Shown here one piece after another: positions 1 to 11,854 of a stretch of DNA of 29,130 nucleotides. Each line of letters opens with the position of its first letter. Position 1 is the first letter of the stretch. The notes under the pieces are model-generated. The model searched no databases. It was given only the letters and a program-made list of their open reading frames with translations, and had not been told where the DNA came from. The translations under genes were made by a program, and so were the position numbers. The DNA is taken from the NCBI GenBank assembly GCA_013365325.1, contig JABVXV010000537.1, positions 1 through 29,130 on the forward strand. The letters are read 5' to 3'. Source of the stretch: Dipetalonema caudispina. Taxonomy: Eukaryota; Nematoda; Chromadorea; Rhabditida; Onchocercidae.

Positions 1-119
<119 letters not shown>

Positions 120-561
120 TAGCAATAATAGTACTGATACTAATAATTGAAATTAAAAATGAGACGTAAAAGTTGAGGATTTTATAAAACAAGTAAATAT
201 ATAATTTGCAAATGAAAAAACGAGGAAGAAAAAAGAAAAATATATGTAAAATTTTTCTTTCTAAAGAACAAAACTTAATAAAATATGTCAACAAATGAAA
301 AGATTATTTCGCTAATTGTTAACGAAATATGTAAATATTTATGGATTAATTTACAAAAGATTTATGTAATTTTGAATAATATTATTAATCATAATTTTAT
401 AATTTTATTAGAATTACATTTCCTAATTTCATAAATTACTGAACTTTTAACATTAACAGCTAAACTTATTAGCAAATAACTGTACCAATGGCAACCAAGC
501 ATTTTTAATACATAAAAAAGCATATCCTATCTAATTTATATTTTTTTCATTCATCACACTA

Positions 562-590
562 AGAGAGAGAGAGAGAGAGAGAGGGAGAGA
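562..590. repeat. (AG)n microsatellite
   Basis: A pure AG dinucleotide run of about 22 bases, followed by an imperfect purine tail (GGGAGAGAAG...) to about 600. Simple-sequence repeat with no coding frame around it. Confidence 0.9.
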
Positions 591-723
591 AGAAAGGAGA
601 AAGATGGAATTAGAAAAGAAAAATTATCAAATGAGAGAAGAGAAAGGCTTTTTTTTCTCTTGCAAGGAAAGCCTTATTGCATTTGTTTGCTTTTTTTTTT
701 TTTTTGTTACTAAGCCTTTAATA

Positions 724-952
724 AATAATGCCTTGATGATATGGCAAAAAATATTTTTCATTTTTTTTTGAACAAAAAAAAATTAAAAAAAAAAAACCAA
801 ATAAAGTGATTGTTTTGTTTTTTTTTTTTGAAACATTTAAATTACAGATTAAATTTAATTTTTTGGTATTTGTAATGATGGTAAATAAACCCATTATATT
901 TAATAAACCTTTTTACAAATAATGTCTTGGTGATATGACAGAAAATATTTTT
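724..952 (+). repeat. diverged direct duplication, 194-bp offset
   Basis: Bases 724-758 and 918-952 align over 35 positions with four differences. Both begin AATAATG, contain TGATATG and run into an A/T-rich ATATTTTT block. Each copy is followed by a poly-T then a poly-A tract, so the duplicated unit is probably about 190 bp with the flanks now eroded. No protein is encoded. Confidence 0.65.
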
Positions 953-3327
953 TTTTTTCCTTGGACAAAAAAAAAAAAAAAGATCCAAGTAAAAATATTA
1001 CAACGATATTATTTCTCTTAAATGATTGTTAAATGTCAGATTAATTTATTACTTCTAAATTGTCAAAAGAAGATAGAAATTTAACACATTTGTCAATTAT
1101 TTTCAACCTTACTGTTGCATTATCCATTATTATAAGTATTATTTGAAAAAAAATTCTTGAAAAATGTTACTTCCTGAGTTTTTCTTCCTTAATGATATAA
1201 AATGCTTAATATTACTCCTATGTAAATTAAGTCATTTAAAGGGAAAGGAATTGGATCTTTCGTTCCGATAGATTATCTTTCTAAGCATTAACATTGATGG
1301 AAAATTTAAGGATTAACTTAAAGATTAGGCTTATTTTTTTGTCATCAAAAGTACAACAGAATTTGGCTAATAGACAGCATCCATTCTCAGTTGATTCATT
1401 TTTCTGGCATGAAAGAAATTTGATTGAATTGTCAACATTGCAAAAATTTTGCGGAAAAGCGAAATTTTTTATTTTGATAACTTTTGCAAAGATGATTTCA
1501 ACTATTTGATTACATGAAATTATTTTTAGCAAAAAAATTGATCCGTTTTGTTGCTTAGATATTACTAACAATATCATCATTTGGTGTAACGAAATTTCGA
1601 ATAGACTTAAAAAAAAAGCATTCTTATTCCGGAAAATTTCCAGATTCGAAATTTTACATCTTCAAATATAATAAAATGAATGAGTGGAAAATCGTTGTAA
1701 AATTTTCTAGAACCTATCATATTTGTAATTGTTGCAATAAAAAATTTTCTTTCGTTTGATTGAAAAAATTTTCAATCATTAAATGAATAAGCATGTTAAA
1801 TTTCATTTGTAAATGTATTAAAAACAATTAATGCAATTAATATTTTTATTATCATAAAAATGTCTAATTTCCTCGTTCCATAAATTTAGCAAGTTTAAAT
1901 TTCAAAATTAAAAGCACTGCAATAGTTAACATTTTTGTTCTATAAACTTGTTATTTCTTAAAAATTTAAACTAAAAACGAAAAAAAAAAAAAAAAAAACA
2001 GAAATATAAGTAAGTTGAAATTAACAAATGCATTTGTTGCATTTAATTAGTTTCTTTCTTCTTTTTGTTATAAGTATGAAATATTAGTTAATGATGAAAA
2101 GATGAATATTAGCATCCATTATTTTTTAATTTTCTTTTCAAATTATAATAACATATGCGCCAAACAATTTTCCATTTTTATTGTAAAACAAAAATGCGGT
2201 TGCAAATATCTAAAAGAAGATAAAATAAAAAATGGAAAAGATTTTAAAAAAAAAAAAAAAATTATGTGAAAATGTGAAATTATCATTAACGATAGAGATT
2301 TGATTTATCGAATGATCAGATAGTTTAATGTTTCTTTGTTTAATTGTGCCAACTTGTTTAGGGAATGATTTAATTAGTTGACTGTGCAATTTGAAAACAT
2401 ATCAAATTAAATGCTTACTAAGATAGCATTAATCAAATTATGAAAATAGAAAATGCAAGGAAATGATTAATGATTGAAAAATGGTTGATAGGATGGAAAA
2501 AGAAAATGATGAAAATATTAAAAATAGTCTTAAAGAAAAATATTTTATTGAATATTACTTCCAAAAAAAAAAAAAAAAGTGAATCTAAGAGTGGAAATTA
2601 AGCATTTATTTATTGATATTATTAAATATTCTTTGTTTGCTTACTTTTTAAAAATTTCTGATTTTAATATTTTAAAATATGAAAAAAAAAAGTCTCACTT
2701 TTTTAATTTCTTAAAAAGTATATAAGTTTGAATGTAAAAAATTAGAAGAAAATTTTAGTCTGCTGAAATGTACAAAAATTTAAATACGCAAAATAGTAAT
2801 AAATTTTTTATTTTTCAAGAAGTATGGAAGTTTAATTCATAGTTAACATCTGAAAATTATGAAAAGAGTAAGTTTGATCATGAAAAAACTACCATTATTT
2901 GATTAATTTAGTTAATCGTTTTGAAGGAAATGGATGTTGACGGAGTGCTTTATGGGAATTATTTAAGTGTTTTAAAAATTTCAATTGTTATTATAACTTT
3001 AAGATCTTTACGCTAAAAAATTCTAACAATATAATAATAATTAAAAAAAAAATTTTTTTTGACCCTTTTTGATGTAAAAAGATTTTATAGTATAATTTGC
3101 AATAATTATTGTGCTAAAATATTTATTGCATTATTAATTATTGATCAATTATTTGATTATTTTGTTGTTTAAAATAAATGAATCAATGTAACACCTATAC
3201 TATTTCCTTCTTTTCTTACTTTTTTTTCTTTTTCGGTAAAAAAAAATCAAAACATGAATTTATTTTCACATTTAAAACAAGCAATAAAGACTTATTTTTT
3301 TTTTCAAGGTATTTCTTATTATTCATT

Positions 3328-3330
<3 letters not shown>

Positions 3331-3359
<29 letters not shown>
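3331..3359. repeat. 29-base poly-A tract
   Basis: Longest A homopolymer in the window. Comparable tracts lie at 21597-21620 (24 A), 26431-26455 (25 A) and 23483-23510 (28 T). They do not sit at the end of a recognisable retrotransposed copy: no target-site duplication or coding remnant is visible next to them. Confidence 0.9.
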
Positions 3360-3361
<2 letters not shown>

Positions 3362-3673
3362 AGCCTTTTTTCATGGATATAACCAAACATTTAGAAAATA
3401 TTTCATCATTTTATAGAGTAAATATTTACATATTTGTTCATATATGTATTGGAAAAATTGTTATATTAATAATATTATTTATTCATTTATATTTTATTAT
3501 GCATTAAAATTACTATTTTAAAATTCAGCACATTTATTTTATGTGTATTGCAACGAATGAATTAAATGGATCTATTCAGTAATACTAGGCTTATCATTGT
3601 GACAAAAAGATCATATTGTGAACATTTTTAAATAAGAAAATGAGAGAGAAAAATCATGTTATGGCTTTGTTTC

Positions 3674-3738
3674 TTTGCTAGGCTTTTCATTTTTAGCAAA
3701 GTATAGTGTGTTCAATATGTCTTATTTGCTAAGCCTAG
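3674..3738. repeat. nested inverted repeats
   Basis: CTAGGCTT at 3678-3685 is matched by AAGCCTAG at 3731-3738, and TTTGCTA at 3674-3680 by TAGCAAA at 3694-3700. A further CTAGGCTT lies near 3587. The arms are short, so this may be chance in AT-rich DNA or the remains of a small palindromic element. Confidence 0.4.
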
Positions 3739-6311
3739 TTGTTGTGTAAATACGAGATTATCATATCATAATGGGGCCAAAAATAAAATTGTCCACTTCA
3801 TATTTTACGAAATGAATAGACGAGAAAAATTCTTACAAATAAAAGAAAATGATCATAATTTAATCATTAAATAAGAAAAATGAATTATTCTTTTTCTTTT
3901 TTTTTTTTTTTTTTTTTACTATGATAAATTATCTTAAAAGTATAAAATTTGCATTATTGATATCATAAAATGGATATAAATAAGCAAAGTATTACATTAA
4001 AAAATGATAAGGATAATAATAGTAACAGTCAAGAATAATTATCATGATTGATTATTCCGCTTGATAAAGTATCACAACTATCAATTATATGCAAATGATG
4101 ATGATAACATTTATCAGGCAATATTTTATCATCTCTTAATTTCTCAGTTATTCTAATTTTTCAGAAAGCATAAAAATCATTTGAAACTATAAATATGGAC
4201 AATTTACTACCATAGAGGTGTTAATGCACACTTTGTTTTTATTATTCATTAAATAATTCAAAAATTGCTAATCAAATTCGTTCAACTGTAATAATTAAAT
4301 AGTTAAATAGTCGAAAATATGATGTAAAAGAATTTATATCTTTAAATAAAAGGATGAAAATAATATAAATTACTAAAAATAAACGTTAAAATGAATTAAA
4401 TCTTTTAAATATAAACAAAATGTAACAATAAAATTTGATACGAAAAAAAAAAAAAAAAGAAAAACAAAAGAGGAAACAAAATGAAAAACAAAAATTGAAA
4501 AAGACAGAAATGATTTAAAACTATTAAAAGCTTTAAATAAATCATTACTATTTTCACAATTTTTCATCTTTCTTTCATTTTATTCATGGAAAGAAAAATA
4601 AATGGATGAGAAGAAGTAATTATATTTCTTCTTATTTCGATGAAACTTAAAAGCACTTTCATCTTTAAGCATTATTTAATTATCAACTTATGTCTTCACT
4701 CGAAAATATGCAAAAATAATGGATGATATATATTCGTTATAAGTTTATTCTGTTTAAATTTAAACGAGTAAAATATTTTTATGAAATATTTACCAATAAA
4801 ATTTTATGTAATTACTATAGGTCACTTAATTGGATATCTTGTTTTTTCCATTTAATTCATTTAAGTAATGCACTCATTGTAGTTTTTCATTAATGGATTA
4901 ATTGCATGAAACTTGATATGATAAAATAAAACAATCAAACTTTCGTTTTTTTTTCTTTGTTTGTTTTTAGTATGAAAATTTTGAACTGATATTACTTACC
5001 ATAGATAAATGGAGGAAACATCACTTGACAAATTCATTTTTTTGTAAAATTTAATTCAGCATACTTAATTTTTTACAACTATTAGAAGTAATCATTCAAT
5101 AGGATGAAAAGTTTAATTCATTGATACATGATTATTTTGAATTTGTTTGTCAAACAATATGAATCACAAAGTTTATTGCAATAACATTCATCACTCTCTT
5201 GCTATCAATTATCAAGCAATGAAAAAAAAAAAGAAGAAACACCGCATTCTAATGAAGAAAAAAAAGAAAAAGTTATAAATGAAAATGAAAGACTTTCAAA
5301 GGCTAGCACCAAAATTGATATTCTCGGTTATTTAGTACTTTAGTAGCTAACTAGCAATTTAAATTGTAATTTTAACTTTCTAATTTCATTTTTCTCTTCT
5401 TCTATATTGGAAATAAAACTTTATTTTTATATTTCCAATTGAAATTGCGTTAGCCACTTTTTTTTTTGGCAATACTACAATTAATTACCGTTTATCTCAA
5501 TCATTATCATGGAGAATTACATGCACCATTCCCAATTCCAAATATTCACAGTGAAATGTTTCGAAAAAATAAAATATAGAAAAGTTTTTCATCAGCAATA
5601 CACAATATTTTTTAGTTTCATAATGACAGCTACCACTATTACTACTTCTTCTATTCATGACAGTAAATAATAGACATAATTAAACTACCATCAATCATAA
5701 TGTGAAAAGACTTTGAGCAAAAATTTAATATAGAAAAACAGTAACAAGCGTTAAAATCCACTGGAATCAAAAAAAAAAGAAAAAAAAAATCCTGAATTTG
5801 CAAATATGGGCTTATACAAATTAATTTCTATTTATTTCGCTGATGAAGAAAGCATGAATACATCTTCTGAATAGTACATATATAAACATTAGATTAAATC
5901 ATTTACTTTATATCCTACAGTTAATTTTACTGACAAAAGTGATTTAAAAAAGCTTGAAAATGAAGAACAAAGAAAATCTCATCACCGAATGTAGAAAGTT
6001 GAATTAGTCATAGAGAATGTAGTATATATTTTAAAAATAACATCTTCAGAAGGTTACGATAAAATGAAAAAGTTACGAATTGATATAATACAGTATACAG
6101 AATATAAAGAAAGACTTAATAAAATGAAAAAAAAAATACCGAAAATATACCCATAGTTTAAAAGTTTGAATAATTAGTTCAGTACAAGCAGCGTTAAATA
6201 TAAAAGTAATAAACGCCAATAAAATCTAAATAGTTCCGATATTTAACAAATCGGATGACAGTCAATGAACTTCTCAAAAGGTAAGTGTGGCCATGATATG
6301 TCGTGTAGTAT

Positions 6312-7765
6312 CTATGGCCAGTAACGTCGCGTAAAATTAGCTGGTATCTGGAAGAATTAAAAAACGAAACAAATCTACATTACAAAATCCAATCATCAAC
6401 TAATTAAATCAATTCACTTAATTTTAAATGCTGATACAATAACAAACATAATTCAAACTAAATGAATAAATACCTGTTTATCCTGCAAACCCAATTCCAC
6501 TTTGCATACATCCGCATATGCACCATACCTCTCCAAACCACATTCAATAAATCCAGTAAAATAGATTGCATCATTGAACCAAGTCTGGCCTAGCATTTGA
6601 AAAAATTACCAAGCAAAACAGATATAAAAATCCAAGTTTTTTTGATTTATAAAGCTTCAGCGAAATCCGAAATGCATCTGATTAAAGATTTGCCGGTGAG
6701 AGGGAAGAAGCGTTTGCCGATTACATCAGTATAGTTTTTTGTTAAGGAAAAATTATAGGCCCGAGAAAGTTACCTTCATCAAATTGAATACGCAATCGGC
6801 TATTTCCATCAGCTTCACATTCTTTTGAATAAATCCTTGTCCATCCTTCCGCTTCTTCTTTTTCAACCATCGATCGTATATAATATAAAATATGAAAGAT
6901 CTAAAAATGAATTCGTTATTTTCCGGTTTCTAACGGAAGAAGATAATTCATAGTATGTTCAAGTTCATAAAGTATCACATGATCAAGCTGAAATATTAAT
7001 AAACAATATAAAGGACAATTTATAGAGATTTTTTGAACTAATAAATCAGATAAATTACAGATGGTTGAAAGTGTGAACATTCATTTGGCGTTTGAAGTCC
7101 ATCAAAAAAAGTTTAGAAAGTCAAAAACAGCTTCTTTGGGAGAGAAGATTTATGTGTATGAGAATAAAGGAATTGAATTGGGTAGAGCCAATTATATTAG
7201 CTATTTTTTGAAAATATTTAGCGTTGATTCAATTAATAAACAGACTAAACGGAAAGGCTAATGATTGCATTGCAACGTTTTCAAAGAGGACCTATACTAG
7301 TGACTATAATCAATGATTTAAATAGAAGGGAAAGTTTATTATGCGTTAACTTATTATTTAATGGAAAAAGTCAAAATCAATAACCTGTTTTGAGTATTCA
7401 CCCGCATACCGAACATTTAGTATAATGTGTTTTGTCTTTGCTATATCTGTAACCGATAATAATAATTATCATAATTTGTTAAAAATTGAAGAAAAGAAAT
7501 TATTCAATAAGAATTTAACGTTGTAGTAACTATAAATTATGGAAAAAGTGAACTTATTTTAATTACCATATTATTTCCTAATAATTAAGCTAATGTGAGT
7601 GAATCCTGAAAAAGACGAACCTTCGAATGAATTCAACCATGTAATATGAAGGCGCGATATGCGTAAGCCTGGATAAATCCTTAGTCTAGGATATACTAAT
7701 GGATGAGATTTTTTGCAACGTACTGAATTTATGGAATCATAACGAGGTATTGTAACCATGTCTTC
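6312..7765 (-). other. C-terminal FN3-like domain split over exons 7-11
   Basis: Exons 7 to 11 encode residues from 328 to the end. Recognisable FN3 features in order: a Pro-containing first strand then LHITW (Trp370), a hydrophobic strand FHILYY (398-403), GWTRIY (Trp416), LRIQF with a following Gly, and IYFTGFIECGLERYG, which resembles the strand F to strand G turn of FN3 domains. The protein ends in FTRRYWP. Exon 8 is a 62-base exon (7446-7385) needed to reconcile the phase-1 donor of exon 7 with the phase-0 acceptor of exon 9. The spacing between Trp370 and the FHILYY strand is longer than I would expect for a standard FN3 fold. Confidence 0.5.
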
Positions 7766-10700
7766 CTGGAATAAGTTTTCAATATTTTATAATATGCATG
7801 AATTTGAGTTTATTCCCCAACTTTGCTCTATTTGATTTTAATGGTGCAACTTTTAGAAATCTTGCATTTCTAAATATAACTTTGGCAGTTATCTCTTTCT
7901 AAACATTTTTTCCCTCCCTCGGGAAATTGCTTTTCCTGGATAATTTACACTTTTTGTTAGAGTTATGAACTTCTCATTTCCCTTCAATTCTACCACAGAT
8001 TTATTCCGCTAGTATGCAAAGAAAAAACAAGCATTTATGCATACGCATAAATTATTTCGAACAACCTAACCGTAGTTTTGATGGATGATAGAATTCACTA
8101 GATAATACATACTTAGATAAATCAATATTTGAGAAAAGTCACAAAAGCGCTCACCTACGGAGAGGTTAAATTAAAACATGAGCGAATCTTTTCCGGAAAG
8201 TTTATGAAAAATACTATCAATTAATAATCCTAGCTTTAAAAAGTGTCTAAAATTTCACTAACTTTTTGTTGCTGAGGAAAAAATTTAAAAACCTACAGAC
8301 ATAATATCGACTTTTCCATCACTTTCATCATCGCTAAGTATTATCACATCACTAACAGTTTCATTTCTTTGAACTTTTTTGATGCCAACTGGTTCATTAC
8401 GATTTTTACGTTTTGTTTCCGTATTATTCAGTCTCAAATAGCTGGCTGCCTGAGAATGATTAACAGTCCCTGGAAAACAGGATATTTTTTGGATAAAAAC
8501 TGTAATATCTGTATTTTTTAACTTATTTTTTCAAAAGTTTAAAGCGAAATTAGTTGCTATATCATATTTCAAACAGTTGTTTATCGTTCCTATAATTTAA
8601 CTCAAATACACAATATCAATGACAAAGATTACAAAATAAATAACAAATGTTACGAAATTGATTACGACTGTAGTGACAAACGAAGGGCTCACCTAAAATA
8701 TTCGTGTTACGTAAGTTTAATTAATAATGTCACTATCAGTAAAACAGAACATTACAGCCTATAACAGTAGAAGAATTCTAACTTAGTACTACAAAGGAAA
8801 AAGAAAAAAGTTGTTCCGAACTATGATTCACCGATGTTTTACGAAGAAATGCCGGCAAATTCATTCCTAAGTGATTTTTAAACTTTTATTCCTCAAAATC
8901 TGCAAAAATACACTCTAATAAAATATAACTCTCGCTAAGAGTGTCCACTTATTGGATTAAAAAACAATTTTAAACTTTGTATTTGCATTACCGGTTTTTT
9001 TTTTTTTTGCATCACTAGCAAGATAAAATACTTGGATAAAATAATCTCCTCCTCAAATATATTCCCTGTAGCTCAATTCACAATGTCAATACAAATATAC
9101 GATAGATGACACTTAATTTTGTAAGTGTAATCTATAACTAAGCTAGTAAAATGGGATGATTGCAACATTCAAAGTGTCGTGATTTTTACAGACAGCTCCA
9201 TATTTAAAAAAAAAAAGCAAATCAAGCAAGCATATTACTAAGTTCGTTGTAGAAGAGCGTTTAGAAAGTTAAAAACACTGCAGTCATCCCTCTCCTCTTC
9301 ATTCATAATCCTTCCCTCGTCTCTTCCAAAAAACAATTGAAGTTAGATAGTATCACAGTTTAACTTAATCTACTAGTAAGAAAATACAAACAAAACAGAA
9401 AACTGCTGATTTAAACAGGACTGATGTTAAGTAAATTTAAATTTGAAAAATGTTCGAAAGAAATTACAACCAATGAAAAAGATGGCTGCAATAAAAGTTC
9501 GAAAAATACTATCCCATCAAATCGGCTAATAAAAAAAAAACTTTACCTTGTCCATTTATTTGTGATGAATTGATAGTCTGTATGGTTTTATACTGGGAAC
9601 TCGTTGGCATTAGAATATGGCTGCTAACATCCGATGACATCGGTAAATTCAACGGTTGATTCACAGTAATTAAAGCATGGGCTGTTGCCGTTGTCTGGTT
9701 TTGTGGCGTTGAGCAATTATCACTGTTTGTTGCAGTTGTAAGGGAAGACGAAAGAAATTGTTCCAAATTTGCAGGCGATTTACGAATATTAGAATTTGTT
9801 ATACGTGAAATCGCAATCGCTGAAATCAATCAGATTTAAAACGATAAATATGTGAATATGTGGAAGATTCATGTTTTTTGGCATTATAAATACATTAGAA
9901 ACTTCAAGAATCTCCAGAATTCATTATTTTGAATAACCAAATAAAAATACACTGATGAAAAAAATGAAGAACAATCAAAACAAACTATCAAGAAATTATA
10001 CAACACTTTTGGGAATGGATATAAGGTATTTCTCCTGTTTGTAAGGCAAGTACCGGAGTATTTAAATATTTAAAAACAACCAGGTGGAAGTCATTCAGGA
10101 ATACATTCTCCTTCGTTTCCTCTTCATTTTTTTTTTACTATCCATATTTCACTTATTTTCTTGTTATTTAATACGTTGCTCTAATTTAACACTTTATTCT
10201 ATTTGTCTGACTTAGATTTGGAAAGAAACTAACCATTCTTCCGGGCAAATTCATGGAAAATATTATTTTGCTGCGGTGAAACAAGCTGTGCCTTCTCAGA
10301 TTGTGCGGTATTGGTAGTGGAAGTGTTCGTAACAGATGATGTCCTCGGTTTAGCATGTGATCGGTGGCGACGTATTGCTGATTGTACCTTTGATGAGCTC
10401 GTAGTATTCCATAATCCTTCCTCATCTTCAGCTTTCCAACGTTTTTCCCAGGCTTGAGCTGTTGCAGCAATCTGAAATGTTAATTATTGGTGAAACAGCA
10501 AAATGATCTATCGCATAGAACTGCCAGTAAAAAAAAACCTTTATGTTGCCTATTCCTATATCCAAGCCCTACCAAACAATTGCAGATGTATTGTAATTGA
10601 TCAAGTATGGATCAGAATGATGATACAAAACTATCCATGTTGATCAGTTTGACATCTCAGAGGCTTCTCATATTAAGAGTAAATTATGAGGGCATAATTA

Positions 10701-11854
10701 CAAAGATTTCACAATATGAGCATTACGAATAATTCAACAAGAAACTGATGATAGCTCATTTTAACTTCTATAATATGCAGCTCAATGCTTCATTTTTAGT
10801 TACACTATGATAGCACTAAATCAACAAATTTTTGAAAAGTTAGTAATAACAACTAGTAGAAGAAATACATTTTAATTAAATAGATGAATTTACCGTCGTT
10901 CCAGGATGATTACTGGCGATGAAGCAACTGAACTCTCGAATCGTAAACCGCATTGTTGATAGATTTTCACGCAAAATTTTAATTGATGCATCCTGCAATT
11001 TGAAGTCGAGTCTGAGAGTAAATTAGAATTTAATTTAATCGTCACAATGAACTTAGAACATGAAATTTGCGATCGCTTTCCAAAAATCATGAACTACTTT
11101 GTTCGGCTATATTCGGCATCTCTTAATATTCTCTGAAACTTTAATCCGAAATAAATTCCTGCATTATGAGAAATTAAATCAGGAAAACATGGAATGATTC
11201 TTAGCATACCTTAGCACGAACTTCCTCCTGAAGGCTTTTAATCAACGAATTTAATTCACGTTTTTCTACTTTACAGGCTTCAACAACACACGGCAACTGC
11301 GATGTATAATATGTCAAAATCTGAAATATAATCAGTGAAAATATTTTTCCATCCTAATAGTATCCTTTGCCATTACATTGCAGTTCCAAGAATGTTTTTA
11401 GAAAAAAAATAGCAGAAAGTAAATTTCAATCTGCTTATGTTAAAGAACTTTTGAAAACAATCACTATTAATTAATCCTACTCAATAATGACTTATAAACA
11501 TATCTAAAAAGTGTGAAAAAAATCTCATAATATACACAATCTGTAAATGAAATTGTCCATAAAATAAACAAAAATTTGATAAACAAACATAATCGACAAG
11601 TAAAACAACAGTTTATAAAACTATTTCAATTTATACATGTAGACGATAAGTAAAATCTTTTTATCCATATGTAAATTTTAATTTACATATGAAAATGTAA
11701 TATAAAAATTAGCTCATATCTTCTATATAAAAATCTATAATAGATGTAAAAAATTATTTTAACCAACCCTTTTCAATTCATTTTTCGTTACTACACGTTT
11801 TCGGCAATCTTTGTGCTTTGTTGCATTTTTTCGGATTGGTTCAACCGGTTCCAT
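6312..11854 (-). CDS. ATF7IP/MCAF/Windei-like SETDB1 cofactor, 11 exons
   Basis: Minus-strand gene reconstructed from splice sites. In order of transcription the coding exons are 11854-11768, 11320-11210, 10992-10894, 10471-10234, 9819-9547, 8469-8297, 7765-7621, 7446-7385, 6900-6774, 6589-6474 and 6347-6312 (stop TAG at 6314-6312). Every intron is GT..AG, all phases agree, and the sum is 1467 bases (488 aa). Exons are visibly less AT-rich than introns. The predicted protein has a basic N-terminus (about 12-29), a coiled coil (about 47-81), basic nuclear-signal-like clusters (133-142, 289-293), a Ser/Thr/Gln/Asn-rich linker, a SUMO-interacting core VIIL followed by SDDESD (310-320), and a C-terminal fibronectin-III-like domain (about 350-472). 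Known for the family: ATF7IP stabilises nuclear SETDB1 and supports H3K9 methylation. Assignment rests on domain order and recalled FN3 resemblance, not an alignment. Exon structure is more certain than the family name. An upstream 5' exon cannot be excluded. Confidence 0.72.
8297..8469 (-). other. exon 6 with SUMO-interacting motif
   Basis: 57 codons between acceptor TTTTCCAG and donor TCT|GTAGGT. The reading frame holds the basic cluster KRKNR (289-293), then DVIILSDDESD (310-320). A four-residue hydrophobic core followed by acidic residues and phosphorylatable serines is a classic type of SUMO-interacting motif. ATF7IP proteins are known to bind SUMO through such a motif ahead of the FN3 domain, so its position supports the family call. 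Confidence 0.65.
8470..9546 (-). other. largest intron (intron 5) of the ATF7IP-like gene
   Basis: 1077 bases between exons 5 and 6. It holds poly-T at 8996-9009, a small plus-strand open frame at 8771-8881 and a GC-richer stretch around 9240-9330. I found no splice-bordered extra exon that keeps frame. The other introns are 126 to 531 bases. Confidence 0.65.
9547..10471 (-). other. polar linker encoded by exons 4 and 5
   Basis: Exon 4 (10471-10234) starts with a Trp-containing charged stretch (W107, W111, W120, with KAEDEEG between). It continues into the basic cluster RRHRSHAKPR and a Ser/Thr/Asn-rich tract. Exon 5 (9819-9547) encodes about 90 residues dominated by Ser, Thr, Asn and Gln with almost no charge. 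These look intrinsically disordered, as expected between the structured ends of this family. Splice phases 0/1 and 1/1 match their neighbours. Confidence 0.7.
10894..11320 (-). other. coiled-coil segment encoded by exons 2 and 3
   Basis: Exon 2 (11320-11210, 37 codons) and exon 3 (10992-10894, 33 codons) join in phase 0. Residues 52, 56, 59, 63, 66, 70, 73, 77 and 80 are L, I, L, V, K, I, L, L and M, an unbroken 3-4 heptad spacing that crosses the splice junction. This supports both the junction and a helical dimerisation or partner-binding element. In human ATF7IP the SETDB1-binding region is also in a helical segment upstream of the FN3 domain; equating the two is inference. Confidence 0.65.

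Noticed and set aside
1281..1580. Overlapping frames of 71 and 99 codons on opposite strands
   Set aside because: Neither has flanking splice sites or a recognisable motif, and the two frames overlap each other. Most likely chance.
3178..3363. 61-codon plus-strand frame
   Set aside because: Made of Phe and Lys runs from poly-T and poly-A.
6183..6347. Longer frame through the last exon (YQLILRDV...)
   Set aside because: Requires a phase that conflicts with the preceding exon. The short IPANF...RRYWP ending fits the chain.
6901..6987. Alternative exon after TATTTCAG reading LDHVILYELEH, resembling an FN3 strand
   Set aside because: It hits TAA and TAG before exon 9 and has no usable donor in the right phase. 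Exon 8 at 7385-7446 joins cleanly on both sides instead.
7571..7620. Continuation of exon 7 past 7621 (GSSFSGFTHISL...)
   Set aside because: It runs into a TAA. The AAG|GTTCGT donor at 7620 gives the phase that matches exon 8.
9240..9340. Minus-strand open stretch GRDEGRIMNEEE in intron 5
   Set aside because: No acceptor or donor in a phase compatible with exons 5 and 6.
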